Source of the DNA: Pararge aegeria
Lineage: Eukaryota; Arthropoda; Insecta; Lepidoptera; Nymphalidae
DNA: 64,000 nucleotides
Reading direction: 5' to 3'
Assembly (NCBI RefSeq): GCF_905163445.1
Contig: NC_053197.1
Coordinates: 4,278,001 to 4,342,000, forward strand
The notes below the pieces were generated by a model. The model was not told the origin of the DNA. It saw only the letters and a program-made list of their open reading frames with translations, and searched no databases. The translations under genes and the position numbers were made by a program. Numbering within the stretch: the stretch's first letter is position 1; every line of letters starts with the position of its first letter. Positions 9,628-20,197 of this stretch are shown piece after piece.

Positions 9628-9775
9628 AACGACCGATTGGCGCAGTGGGCAGCAATCCTGCTTTCTGAGTCTAAGGCCGTAAGTTCGATTCATCATCTTA
9701 GTACCCATAACAGAAGCTACGCTTACTTTGGGAATAGACGGCGAAGTGTGTAGTATATTTATTTATTTATTTAAG
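9628..9775 (+). mobile_element. SINE-A copy with internal deletion
   Basis: tRNA-like head (gattggcgcagtgggcagca, then gttcgatt) joined directly to the distal body (atcatcttagtacccataac, cgcttactttggg), followed by an (ATTT)n tail. About 100 bases of the middle are missing. Confidence 0.85.
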
Positions 9776-10164
9776 TATTATAATTCTGTAAAAAAAGCGT
9801 CAACATTGTAGTGAACCCACTGAAGATTTAAATACTATAAACAAACAAGTAATATAAAGTAGTTCTCAGTGGAGCAAGTCTCTCATCTCTCTTCTGATAG
9901 GCGGTTGCAGCAATTTTAAAGTCAAATCCGTATCGCAAAATATTCAAAGCTACGCTGCCACTGTTTCGACTTGCAAATCTTAACGCCCTCTGTACTACAG
10001 TGACTTGATGCTCAATGGGGGATAATACACACTTTTATTTTATTAGAAGCTTTTATTCTACTTGCTTTGATCGTATTCAAAGTGGTTGTTTCAGAAATTT
10101 ATGAAGCCTTGACAAGATTTGTACACTGTACGTGACACGGCGATTTAAGAGGTTAAAATTTCAT

Positions 10165-10290
10165 TATTATTATTATTTAACTCTTTATTTGTACACCGCT
10201 ATGAAGTTAGGGAAATAATAGAAATACAAAGAAGAAATAAAAGAAGAATACAAAAGCCGGCTTTATCGCTTAGTAGTGATCTCTACCAGA
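10165..10290 (-). mobile_element. LINE-K 3' end, minus strand
   Basis: On the plus strand, ctctttatttgtacaccgct, then ccggctttatcgcttagtag and tgatctctacca: the reverse complement of the LINE-K stem-loop and tail. Confidence 0.75.
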
Positions 10291-10383
10291 TTAATTAATT
10301 AATTTATTTGTTTCAGTTTTAGTAGAGATATTTGTATTGGATAGTAGCAGGCGTTACTTTGCGGAAATCCATAATATATTTTG

Positions 10384-10629
10384 AAAATTAAGCTTAATTT
10401 GCTATTCTCCGCGAAAAGCAGGAGAAAAATTATTCATTGTAGAGTCAATATCTTCTGAGGATGCTCCGGTTTCGGAGCGAAACGTGCGTAGAGGGTACAT
10501 TGCCGAAGTTCTGTTTGGTGTGGTGTATAAGGATTGAAGAAATTATAATGATTATATTATGTGAGGTGTAATACCTCACAGATTCTGTTGCTTTTCGCGG
10601 AGTATAGCAAATTAAGCTTAATTTTCATA
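10384..10629 (+). mobile_element. Element T: MITE-like with about 40-bp terminal inverted repeats
   Basis: The left end (starting gaaaattaagcttaatttgc) and right end (finishing gcaaattaagcttaattttc) are inverted repeats of about 39 bases with one mismatch, including ctccgcgaaaagca. The interior has gaggatgctccggtttcgga and gcgaaacgtgcg. No coding capacity, so a transposase would be needed in trans. Superfamily not assignable by eye. Confidence 0.85.
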
Positions 10630-10634
10630 ATAGA

Positions 10635-10900
10635 GATATTTGTGACAGCTCGCCATGTTTATTCCTTACGCCAAACGGCATTGAAGTGTTGCGGTTTGAA
10701 AGGCGTGGTTGATGGTGTAACTGGCATATGAGGCTTGGCAACTACGACGCAGGTTGATGGACATAGGACGGTACTAGTGGGACGTCCAGCTGGCATGCGC
10801 TGCTATGTGTTGCTTAGCTTATAGGAGATGGTTTTCGAAGCATTTATATGCATCTTGGAACATCCACTTGGTCCGTCAATTATTACTCTTAAACGAAAAT
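10635..10900 (-). mobile_element. Element E copy, minus strand
   Basis: On the minus strand: ggaccaagtggatg, ttcgaaaaccatc, tataagctaagcaacaca, gcatgcc, gaccgt-like and cgagctgtcacaaat. The order matches E. Confidence 0.7.
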
Positions 10901-11029
10901 GAAATAGTTTTTTGTATATTGTTGTTTTATTTATATTGCAGCAGTAACGGTAATTTATAAACACAGTATTACCAGAATGTTCAACAAGTAGAGTAACTAA
11001 AGAGAAATGACGAAAAAGAATAAATTTAT

Positions 11030-11680
11030 CGGCCGACTGGTGCAGTGGGCAGCGGCCCTGCTTTCTGAATCAAAAGCCGTGGTTTCGATTTCCACAACTG
11101 GAAAATGTTGTTGTAATGAACATTAATGCTTTTCATTGCCTGGGTGTTTATCTCAGCAACGAACATACAGCGCCCTGCGAGTTCAGTGCTGAGGGCGGTA
11201 TTGAAGAAGTCATGACGCTGCAGCGCGTCAGAGATGTTTGCGGATGCGCGGGTAGATGATTTCTACGCGATCATCCGCAAGCATGCTGCGTCAATGATGA
11301 GCAGGCTCGTGAGCAGCACCAACACCCTCCTCAGTACACTGGCATGCTGGCTGGACAGCTCTCCTTGGGGGTGCTGGGATGGAGTGCACACGCGCTGTAG
11401 GGGGGGGGGGGGGGCCCCGTTAGACTATAAGGAATTTTGTAGGTATATAGTTTAACTACGTTGTATTATTAACAAGATATGGACAAATCTCCGAAATAAA
11501 TATTATTATTATCTGTATATTTTAAGTTTATCTGTATTTTTAATTTATGTCTATTATCCATAAAAAAATATTTATCACTAATATTAGTAAACACGCTTAC
11601 TTTGGGGCTAAATGGCGGTGTGTGTATTGGCGTAGTATATTTGTTATTAATTATTTTAGTAACGACCTTTTAAGACTTTA
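11030..11680 (+). mobile_element. SINE-A copy interrupted by a LINE-D fragment
   Basis: Head and proximal body at 11030-11150 (cggccgactggtgcagtggg, gatttccacaactggaaaat, attgcctgggtgttta). The distal body resumes at 11513 (gtatattttaagttta, cgcttactttggggctaaat, tgtgtattggcgtagtatat). The two halves join into the normal SINE-A order. Confidence 0.9.
11151..11512 (+). pseudogene. LINE-D 3' fragment (C-terminal codons and (ATT)n tail)
   Basis: Translates as RAVLKKS*RCSASEMFADAR then VDDFYAIIRKHAASMMSRL. This lines up with residues 858-895 of the intact 929-residue protein at 50937-53726 (FRVLLKLPRFCSASGMFADA). It carries one internal stop (TGA at 11213), diverges at the C-terminus and contains a run of 15 G at 11400-11414. 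It ends aataaatattattattatct like other LINE-D tails. A typical 5'-truncated insertion. A 5-6-bp repeat (ttatct) on both sides is a possible target duplication. Confidence 0.9.
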
Positions 11681-11789
11681 TAAGATAAAGCTCGTTGGCT
11701 CGTCACATTGGTATGTGTGACCATTATTTTTGGGAGCTCTCTATACATTGGACACTCGTTACAGTTACTAAACAACTCGGTTTATACGC

Positions 11790-11880
11790 GACATCGTACT
11801 CGAACGCTGAATCGCTTAGGGGCACCATTTTGTCGGTAGGGTGCTGAAAGGCCACGGCCGTTGCCTCCCACTAGATAAAA
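11790..11880 (-). mobile_element. SINE-C fragment, minus strand
   Basis: cgcgacatcgtactcgaacg, cttaggggcaccattttgtc and ggccacggccgttgcctccc are the reverse complement of the SINE-C middle. Confidence 0.7.
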
Positions 11881-13384
11881 GCACACACAATTTCACATTA
11901 ATAAAACGTGAAATATACAAGTATGAACAATTCACCACAAAGTAATGTTCACAGCATGTAACAGAGTGCAGACTCGTTACCACTGTTTTTATAATTCATT
12001 ATAAAACGCACAATGGCGCTTTCGGAGCAAGATGGGCAGAAATCCGTCGAAATCGAGTCTCCCGAGAGATAATGCTTTGTTCTTTATATTTTTCCTTTTT
12101 TTACTGGAAGATGAGATCTTAAGATCTTAAGGAAATATTCTTAAGTAATTTCCTCTGTCGTTACGGTCCCGGGGAGAGGCAGTCGCTTCCATTGTGTTAC
12201 GTCTTAACTGCGCTCTTAATATTTTTCTTTATTGCGTCAGTCTGTATAAAATTTCGAATTTGCAAAGAGTTCTGGGTCAAACTTTTTATATTTTTGTTTG
12301 TTTGATCTATCTACTTTAATTTGTTCAGTTAGTTGGAACTTTGTTTTCTACTGTAGAGAATTTTCGTTTTTGAAGTACAAGGTTCTTTAGGCGCGACTAG
12401 GGAGTAACTCAGATTTTTTTTACGGAAGTAACGCTTACGCATCTGTGTAGTTTCCGCTATATAAAATAATAATTTGGATTGGTCGTAAGTATATGTCATA
12501 TATGCACTTCTTGATTTATACGCCAGTTAGTGGCAAATATCATAATCAATTAGGATTATTTATTTTCAATATTTTGTTTATTTATTACTTTTGTACTAAA
12601 TTAATAATATTAATAATAAATTTTCTGACAATTGCCACATTCTATAATATTCAATGGCAAGGTTATATTGACATGTGCTGATCGAACCTTCAATTTTCTA
12701 CTCTCAATTATTCTATTGAACAAATGAAAATATTTATAAAATGTGAAAGTGATATTAATGAATTTTAAATAGAATATAAAATTAAATAGTGAATATTAAA
12801 TGAAATGGCGGAGTCCCGGGAACATTTTACTCTTTCATCAATAAATAATAATAAAAGTTTTACTTCAATCGTCTATTAGAATATAATCAGTGACTAAGAA
12901 AGAAAGTATTCTTATTTACATATTTGAATATTGGAATATTATTTTTTATGTAATGTTAAGAAGTTGTGTCTATGTTACTCTGTGGTATTTTTGAGTAGGT
13001 TATCTCTATTCATTTGTACTGTTTTATCTTTGCAGTTGGTAGACAAGAACTGTAGTAGTGAACTACTTGATTTATTTTTATTAATGTTATTGATAAACAT
13101 TTAAAATACAGCAACTGCTTGGATATTATTGAAATGAATAATAATTAATATAGAGATAGTTATTACAATTTATAATCATTTAAGAAATACTTTGATTGAA
13201 ATGAGCCATAATATTATGTACTGGTTAAATAAGATTTAAGGATAATAGTTAAAGTAACTATTTGATAATTCATATCATGTTTAATTATGATTTGTCGTAA
13301 AAGCATATCTCTGGTAAAGTTACTATAATATGAAACAATTGACTTGTTATTGTGGTTCTTAGGTTACCACCTTGTATAATAAAA
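11881..13384. other. No gene seen
   Basis: AT-rich. A less AT-rich patch at about 12000-12070 contains a 19-codon frame with no recognisable product. Nothing else can be supported. Confidence 0.5.
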
Positions 13385-13850
13385 TATATTCGATGGGAAG
13401 GAAACTACGTCCCACCAGGACGTAGTTTCCCACCTACCTTCAAACTTTGTATTTTTAAGAAAGCTGTCAAAAACCACTATAGTTTGCATTGAAGACGACT
13501 TGTAATAGTATTTACTGTTGTTAATGTATTTATGATATGTATGTTTTGTATATATTAGTTTATTATTATTTTTTATTTTTTAATATTTAATTTATTATGT
13601 ATTATTTTATTTGTGTAATCTAGTTTAAGTATTAGTATGTAGTTATTAGTATGTATTTTTTTTTAATATGCACAACCTGCAGTATGTTATCCTTTTGTTT
13701 TCCTTATCCTAAGGTTGCCTGGAAGAGATCGCTACAAAGCGATAAGGCCGCCTTTTGTATACTTCTTCTGTCTGTGTTTTCTTTTATTCTTTTTTTGTAT
13801 TTTTATTTGTGTGCAAATAAAGAGTATAAATAAAAATAAAAAATAAAGTT
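13385..13850 (+). mobile_element. LINE-K 3' end with C-terminal codons
   Basis: Frame ending PPTFKLCIFKKAVKNHYSLH then stop (about 13430-13493), then about 220 bases of AT-rich 3' UTR. Next come ctaaggttgcctggaagaga, the stem-loop gatcgctacaaagcgataag, gccgccttttgta and gtgcaaataaagagtataaa. Upstream coding sequence is lost. A perfect 13-bp hairpin sits at 13400-13430. Confidence 0.85.
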
Positions 13851-14539
13851 ATAAAACACGGTGCAAATCTAAAAAGTGATCGAGTCTTGTGTTTTAATTG
13901 TTTGAGCTATGTCTCCATGCTGCTGGAATAAAGATAAGTATTCTTAAGTGTTCGGACCAAGACTGGAATCAAGATTGTCAGTAAACTGTTTCGCTTAGCC
14001 ATGAACCAGGAAAAGTTTAAAAATTGACTGCTAACCTTCAGTAACGGAAAGGCATTTGAAGAAGAAGGTAATAGAAAAACCCTTAACGTTTCCGCATGTC
14101 AGTAGGGCCGCCCGTCGGCTTGTTTATTTGTAGCTATGCTCAGAGACTCTTAGTAAGTATAAGAATGTTTTAACATGGGGTGGTGGGGTTATTTTTTTAT
14201 TCAATAAAATTCAAACATACTCGCTACACAATGAACTCTTCCAGGCAACCAAAGGCGTTCAAAGAAAATTCTATAAAGTAGAAAGTTTAATCTTTATTGT
14301 CTGAACGAGCTATGTTTGTATCCCATTTACAATTGTTAAATCGTACGTATAAAGTATAAAGCGGGTGATTCACAAAGCTTCCTGGCGCAATTATGCAACG
14401 AACCTTTCATAATACACTTCGCAAATCCGCTTTATATCAAACGCTCGGCATCATGCGTGCCACTTAAAGCACTTGTCCCACCATTGATGGGGAAGCGGCT
14501 AGCGATAGATTATTTTATCGCTCAAGTGAGTGCAAAAGC
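13851..14539. other. No gene seen
   Basis: A short motif at 14235-14260 (ctcttccaggcaacc) resembles LINE-K on the minus strand but is too short to call. Otherwise nothing recognised. Confidence 0.4.
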
Positions 14540-14790
14540 GCACTTATATTAAGAGTAGAGCATTTTGTGGCGGAGTCCTTCCGGGAAAGTACTATCGCAT
14601 TGCTTATTTCTGCACCAAAGAAGTATTATCGCAATTCTTTGTTTTGGTATGAAGGGCGAAGTTACCGTTGTAATGACAGCCTCACATTGATGGACACATG
14701 CTTGCACATTGCAGGTCGTGTTCCTTGCATGCTCTGCTTAGTTTTGCCCTATTTATAAGCGATGGTTTTCACTTACAAACAGTGTAAATA
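14540..14790 (-). mobile_element. Element E copy, minus strand
   Basis: The minus strand gives gaaaaccatcgcttataaat, gcatgcaaggaacacgacct, atgtgtccatcaatgtgagg and a diverged 3' half. Confidence 0.7.
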
Positions 14791-14924
14791 ATAGTCTGTT
14801 AACTATTATTAAACAAAAGTTGAAACCGGTCATCTCACACTCGCTGGCGAGACGTGCTTAATAAAATTAAAAAAAATATATAATACTAAACTTACTTCAA
14901 TTAGGGAAAGAATAACATTTGTGA

Positions 14925-15115
14925 CAGCAAATTTTTACCTTTAATTTATAATAAACTGCCAGCATCCTTGACTGACCGAAGTTTGAACACTTCAACTTTT
15001 AAAAATAACATAAAGGTGCTAATGTTAAAAAGCAATACTATATTATTGAGGATTATTTATCCGACACGTTAAATTAGTATACATATAGACATATAATATT
15101 AAAAATTGGAAACAA
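14925..15115 (+). pseudogene. LINE reverse-transcriptase C-terminal remnant
   Basis: Frame from about 14937: PLIYNKLPASLTDRSLNTST, then FKNNIKVLMLKSNTILL and a stop. The YNKLP...FK--IK--L spacing is the typical C-terminus of LINE ORF2. Family not fixed. Confidence 0.55.
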
Positions 15116-15239
15116 GAGAGAGAATTTTGATAGAGTATGGATTTTATAACTGTCTTTATTTGATATAACATTATTTTTAAATTATAGATATTATTACTGT
15201 TTAGAAATTTGATTAAGGATAACAGTTATTTTTGCAATA

Positions 15240-15440
15240 CACTCCGTGGCAGATTGTTGTGCTAATTTTATTTATAACACTTTACGTATTTCATCTGTGC
15301 GAATAAATGAATTTGAATTCATTTTAAGTAAGCCTACTTTAAAAGGACTATTGAAACGTAAAGTATGTCTATTTGTAGTGACTCTAGCACCGGTTTGGAG
15401 GGCAGATTCTATCGAGAAGAAGCCGGCAAGAAAGGTAGGT
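15240..15440 (+). repeat. Repeat shared with 19385-19485
   Basis: ccgtggcagattgttgtgct, aagtaagcctacttt and gagaagaagccggcaagaaa. The first two landmarks recur inverted at 19385-19485. Probably LINE 3' sequence. Confidence 0.45.
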
Positions 15441-15759
15441 AGGTCTCTCAGACACTAGATTATAGCCCCACGACAAAACTATCGGAACTACATACGTGCT
15501 CCCCGCTGCTCTTTATAAATTTTCTAGCTCTGCTCTCACTTATCGTCGGCAGTGGGACAGGTACCTAAGGCACAGCCCAATTACATTCTAATCTTTTTGC
15601 CAATTCGCAATCTCAGTACGCGAAGACATGAGATTATGGAGCTCATAAATATATATACGAGATTTAAAATCATTTATCTCATTCCGCTTTACATTTTCAT
15701 GGAGCTAGATTTTTTTTTTGTACTTCAATGGTATTTTTTTTCTGGAGAATGGAATTTAT

Positions 15760-15860
15760 ATTTCTGGTTTTCTCTGGCCAGTAGGCTTCGGCCATAGCTA
15801 AACACCACGCTATCGTCAAAGACGTACCGCCAAGCGATTAAACGTTCCGGTAAAAAAAGG
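15760..15860 (+). mobile_element. SINE-C middle fragment
   Basis: ctctggccagtaggcttcgg, cgtcaaagacgtaccgccaa and gcgattaaacgttccggt match the SINE-C centre. Confidence 0.75.
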
Positions 15861-16052
15861 CTTGGATATATATTGCTAAATATTAATTTGACTGTGAAAT
15901 GGTGACAACAAACAATAAAAACCTTGGATAAGTTTGTAGTGAGCTCTTCTTAGACCAGACGCTTTTAGAACCCACTTCAATTTACATTTAAGTTAACGAA
16001 TGTAGTTAGAACCATCACCTAACATTGATGGTAACATAAAATTATATACCTA

Positions 16053-16347
16053 CTAGCTGTTGCCCGCGACTTCGTCCGCTTTTGGTTTTGTTTTTCGAAA
16101 GACATGTGCCTCATAAATGTGGCAGCACTTTATGTATTTAGGATATCTAAGCCTGGTGTAAAATCGTCAAACACTTTCGTCCCATCTCCCGAGGGAAATG
16201 AGCTTAATTTCGGGATAAAAAGCGTCCTATATTACTTCTAATACCTTCAGGAATATGTGTACAAAGTTTCGTGATGATCGGTTTAGAAGTTTTTGCGTGA
16301 AAGCGTAACAAACCAACTTACATTCACATTTATAATATAAGTAGGGA
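16053..16347 (-). mobile_element. Non-autonomous Helitron (295 bp)
   Basis: Minus strand begins TCCCTACTTATATTATAAAT (16347) and ends gcgggcaacagctag (16053), flanked by A and T. Interior: gtttgttacgctttcacgca, aaaccgatcatcacgaaact and attaagctcatttccctcgg. Related copies lie at 16709-16848 and about 32750-32952. Confidence 0.85.
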
Positions 16348-16430
16348 TGTATGAACGCTTCACGAGTGCCTGTGAAAGGTCTACATGAATAACACATTTT
16401 TCAATTTGAATTTGATTTTTTTGGATTTAG
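16348..16430 (+). mobile_element. LINE-M 3' tail
   Basis: tgtatgaacgcttcacgagt, gcctgtgaaaggtctacatg and a (AATTTG)n-like tail, as at 29640-29705. The Helitron at 16053-16347 lies directly in front and may have split it. Confidence 0.65.
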
Positions 16431-16494
16431 AAACCGAAACAAGGATGGATTTACGATCTTTTAGAAGTTTTTTTTTTAAATTATCGCCTGTAAA

Positions 16495-16680
16495 TAGAGT
16501 AACACTTTGCAGAGCATGTAAGGAACACTCCCCCCAACGTGCCACCGTGTGGCCATCAACCTGAGGCGCAATTGTTAGGCCTCATGTGCCTGTAATAACA
16601 ACAGCGTCTGGCAGCCACGGCCTTCAGACCAGAGATCAGCATTGCAATAATGCTACTTAGCGGCAAAAATAAGTGTGGTA
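16495..16680 (+). mobile_element. Element E copy
   Basis: agtaacactttgcagagcat, catcaacctgaggcgcaatt, gttaggcctcatgtgcctgt and atgctacttagcggcaaaaa. Confidence 0.75.
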
Positions 16681-16708
16681 GTAGTACTTTTAGTTAATTA
16701 TCATTATA

Positions 16709-16848
16709 CTAGCGGTTGCCCGCGACTTCGTACTTCTAATACCTTCAGGAATATGTGTACAAAGTTTCGTGATGATCGGTTTAGAAGTTAACGGATCGGT
16801 AAAGCGTAACAAACAAACTTACATTCACATTTATAATATTAGTAGGGA
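16709..16848 (-). mobile_element. Non-autonomous Helitron with internal deletion (140 bp)
   Basis: Same ends as 16053-16347, but bases from cgcgacttcg jump straight to tacttctaataccttcagga, removing about 155 bp. Flanked by A and T. Confidence 0.85.
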
Positions 16849-16865
16849 TAGGGATGTATTATTTA

Positions 16866-17069
16866 TCTTATATCTTCAAACGAGCAATTCATGTATATGT
16901 AATTGGAATCTTGGAATCGGCTCAAACGATTTTCATGAAATTAACTATACATAGGATTTCGGGGGCGATAAATCGATCTAGCTCGGATTCATTTTTTAAA
17001 AATGTCATTTTATTCGTGTTTTCCGGTAATAACCGATTTGGTGCAGACGAAGTTGCATGGGTCAGCTAG
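16866..17069 (+). mobile_element. Non-autonomous Helitron (204 bp), different subfamily
   Basis: Plus strand, A|TCTTATATCTTCAAACGAGC ... gggtcagctag|T. Interior: ttggaatcttggaatcggct, caaacgattttcatgaaatt and gggggcgataaatcgatcta. No coding capacity. Confidence 0.8.
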
Positions 17070-17149
17070 TAATTATTATATGTGTAGTATTAGAATTTAT
17101 AACATGTTTGCAATATTTTTATAAAGGTATACATTTTTATCGCCGCACC

Positions 17150-17335
17150 AACCCATTCATAAGGAACAACTACTACTTTCGCCAAAGGTTGTCTGGGAGA
17201 GATCGCTTTAGCGATAAGACCGCCTTTGCACACATAAACTTGTTTTTTATTATTTTATTATTTTTATCTATTATGTTTCTCTTTATATTTGGTTTTTGTG
17301 AGTGCAATAAAGAATTTAATAATAATAATAATACT
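17150..17335 (+). mobile_element. LINE-K 3' end
   Basis: ccaaaggttgtctgggagag, stem-loop gatcgctttagcgataagac, cgcctttgcacaca and gtgcaataaagaattt with an (AAT)n tail. Confidence 0.85.
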
Positions 17336-17399
17336 TCTCCAGTCGTACGAGCTCTGCCATAAAAAGCTATACTAAGACTAATGATATACTATAATCCAG

Positions 17400-17520
17400 T
17401 ACCTAACTAGTTTTTTTGGCTTGACCCGGGAATCGAACGCGGGACCGCGAAATCCGTACTCGAATAGGCATCAGACATCAATACACGATCGAGGTAGCTT
17501 AACTTACAGTCACACAAAGT
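17400..17520 (-). mobile_element. tRNA-headed SINE remnant, minus strand
   Basis: ttgacccgggaatcgaacgc is the reverse complement of a strong pol III B box (gcgttcgattcccgggtcaa). No cloverleaf can be built with the flanks, so it is read as a SINE head. Confidence 0.4.
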
Positions 17521-18389
17521 TTGATAAATATCCACTAGGATCTAAAGATGCAAAAACTTAAATCCAACTAGAACTAGGAAAATATTTTTTTCTTTATAAA
17601 ACCATAATACCTATTCTAAGCGGAGCACCATGGCTAATCCTTGAAATTGAAGGGGGCTTTAAACCCCGTGAGCACTAAGAGCCTTCCTAAAGCTCTACAA
17701 CAAAAGCGTGGAGGGTCCTAGCGTCTCCTTGCAAGCCCCTCAGACAGCGCGCGAAAGTGCATTGTTGGTTTTTCTTTGTTAAATAATGCAAAAAGATGAG
17801 GAATTTTTAAAGGGATTTTATAAAATGTATGTAATACTGTATCCCTGAAATTGTCGCTGTGAAACATCGTTTTTTTTTCATCTCTAGTACAGTAGACCGG
17901 TGTGCCGTTACGGAAAACGGCATGATGGTCTTTTATGCCGTCACGCTATCACTCCCGAATCTCGAAAGAAACTCTTATTCTGTACTTATCTGCGGTCACC
18001 ACCCCTTCTCTTCCCACCAGTGTCGTAAGTGGCAACTAAGTGACATAACGGAGAAAGCTACTACTCTAGTATAGTGTATAATCTATGGCTACTACCATCT
18101 ACTGCGACTGCCAAGTTTTCAGTAACTGTAAACTTTTATCATCGTGTTCTACACATAGAAAGGAAATCAGTAGTGGGACACTTTTTTTTTTTTAGTTTAT
18201 GACAAAATGCATATCATTTTTAACTAATTAGTGTTACAGTAAATTTATAAAGTGGGTATATAATTAAACTTTTGATATTCATGGGTATTTTGATAGAAAT
18301 AGGACTGCATTATCGATGCACCTCAGTCCTACATGGATACGATGCAAAGATACCTCCCGGTGTCTTAGTCGTTTATCACTAGTTATTTA
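17521..18389. other. No gene seen
   Basis: Contains a moderately GC-richer patch at 17620-17760. No frame or repeat recognised. Confidence 0.45.
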
Positions 18390-18680
18390 AGCGGTCATAG
18401 CCCAATGGGTAGTACTTCAACTTCACTTTCGGAAGCCGAGTTCGAATCCGAGCACGCACCTTTAACTTTTCAAAGTTATGTGCGTTTTAGCCAATTAAAA
18501 TATCACTTGCTTCAACGGTGAAGGAAAACATTGAAACCTGCGTACCTGAGAGTTCTCAATACTGTTCTCAAAGGTGTGTGGACTCATCCACCAATCCGCA
18601 CTGGGCCAGCTTGGTGGACTACGGCCTTAACCCCTCCTCATTGTGCGAGGAGACCCGTGCTCTGTAGTGGGTGATCATAA
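18390..18680 (+). mobile_element. SINE-B copy, near full length
   Basis: A box (tcatagcccaatgggtag), B box (gagttcgaatccgagcacgc), ttatgtgcgttttagcc, acttgcttcaacggtgaagg, cctgagagttctcaat, ggccagcttggtggactacg and ccgtgctctgtagtgggt. Confidence 0.9.
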
Positions 18681-19024
18681 ACTATATTTTTAAACTAGTA
18701 GGTATATTGATATTTTTATTTTATGAACATTTATTTTAATGTAGGTCTACGTGTTATAATATAAAACATAAACAAGGCATATGAGACCAAGAAAAACAAG
18801 AAAAAAAGAAAAACGTATTTGATAGTAAGGTGAGGCACAAAAATATGACCAGCTCAAAAGGAAATGCGACGTCGCTTAACAATTTTACGATCTACCGAAT
18901 AAGATAAACTGAACGATAAAATAAACATACATAAGGAGTTTGTATACAAATCGGTTCATAACATCATAAGGGCCTTAGCACACTATGTCATAACTGTGTT
19001 CTCACGTTCGAGTAGCATAAGAAG
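18681..19024. other. No gene seen
   Basis: AT-rich, nothing recognised. Confidence 0.5.
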
Positions 19025-19270
19025 TTTTGTAACAGAGCTTTTCTAAGAAAGTAGTAGGAGTATAACTTATTTCTGCCAACAATCAGCATTGTTGCAATGT
19101 TGTATTCCGATCTTTACGGCGTGGTTACCGATGTAATGATAGACACATGAATCTCCACCGAAAGGCACAGGGCGGCGTGTTGCAGGATGTTTTCCCTGCG
19201 AAGTGTTGCTCTGTATATATACGATGGTTTTCCGCTTATAATCAGGTTGGCCATCTTCTTGGTCCAACAA
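19025..19270 (-). mobile_element. Element E copy, minus strand
   Basis: Reverse complement of E: ttggaccaagaagatggcca, ataagcggaaaaccatcg, gagcaacacttcgcaggg, caacacgccgccctgtgcct and catgtgtctatcattacatc. Confidence 0.85.
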
Positions 19271-19384
19271 ACATTACCATAAAAAAGTAAGCCTACTTTC
19301 AACAGGCAGCAAAGAGATACAGAGAGAAGGGCGGGGACATATATACAAATAGACATACTTGATTTCAATAGTGCTTATAAGGTA

Positions 19385-19485
19385 AGCCTACTTATAATAA
19401 ATGCAAATAAATTTATTTGCACATATTTAATACTAATAATAATTAGTGTTCTTAATAACATTAGTACAACAATCTGCCACGGAAT
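19385..19485 (-). repeat. Repeat shared with 15240-15360, inverted
   Basis: On the minus strand: ttccgtggcagattgttgta ... aagtaggcttacc, matching 15246-15345. Confidence 0.5.
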
Positions 19486-20158
19486 AACTGGGTTCCTTAA
19501 TCTAATTTATATACTATAGCAATATATTTATATCAAATAATTAAAATGGACGTTTCATAGTTTCGTTTCGTTAAATTTCAAACACCGCCTGAACCGAGAT
19601 TCAACTACAAGTGTCAATTTGGCCGTTACTCTTAGCTCAGCGTTCACTTGTTGTTTACGCGGTGTTAACGAGTAGATAATGCTGCGACGTCGATAGGTCA
19701 GATTGGTACTACACACCAGTTTGCGGGCTACCCAATGGTTGTGAATCATAGTGCAATAAACGCGGAGACGACGATTTGACAACGAAGTTGTGACGAAATG
19801 TAAGCGCAAGTTAAGCTAAGTAGTTTAGAAGTGTATGAATTTATTTAATGTGTCTTGATGATAAGTTGATTTGAGTCGAGTTGATATCGTGTGCTGAGGC
19901 CTTAAGAAATATAAGTAGCTGAACGCATCTGAATAATAAAGCAATAAATATCTATCTCATGGTGCGCGATTTCACCATAAAACGAAAAATGTTAGAGCTT
20001 ACGACACTATTGTTACGGTACCAAAGTTAAATACAGAAAAAGGCAATGGCAGAGTATGAAATATGTGCTTTTTTCTGAAATAAACATTGGATTAATTCAT
20101 GCACATTTTATAAATAATTGATAATTTAGAAATCATAGCGTCACTTAACGGGCGATGG
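19486..20158. other. Possible unique sequence, no gene assigned
   Basis: 19550-19930 is less AT-rich than its surroundings and holds an 84-codon minus-strand frame without recognisable motifs. It matches none of the repeat families defined here. Confidence 0.35.
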
Positions 20159-20197
20159 AGAGATTCTTCAAGTGTAGCTCACACTTGAAGAATCTCT
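20159..20197. repeat. Perfect 17-bp hairpin
   Basis: agagattcttcaagtgt, 5-nt loop agctc, then the exact reverse complement acacttgaagaatctct. Confidence 0.9.
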
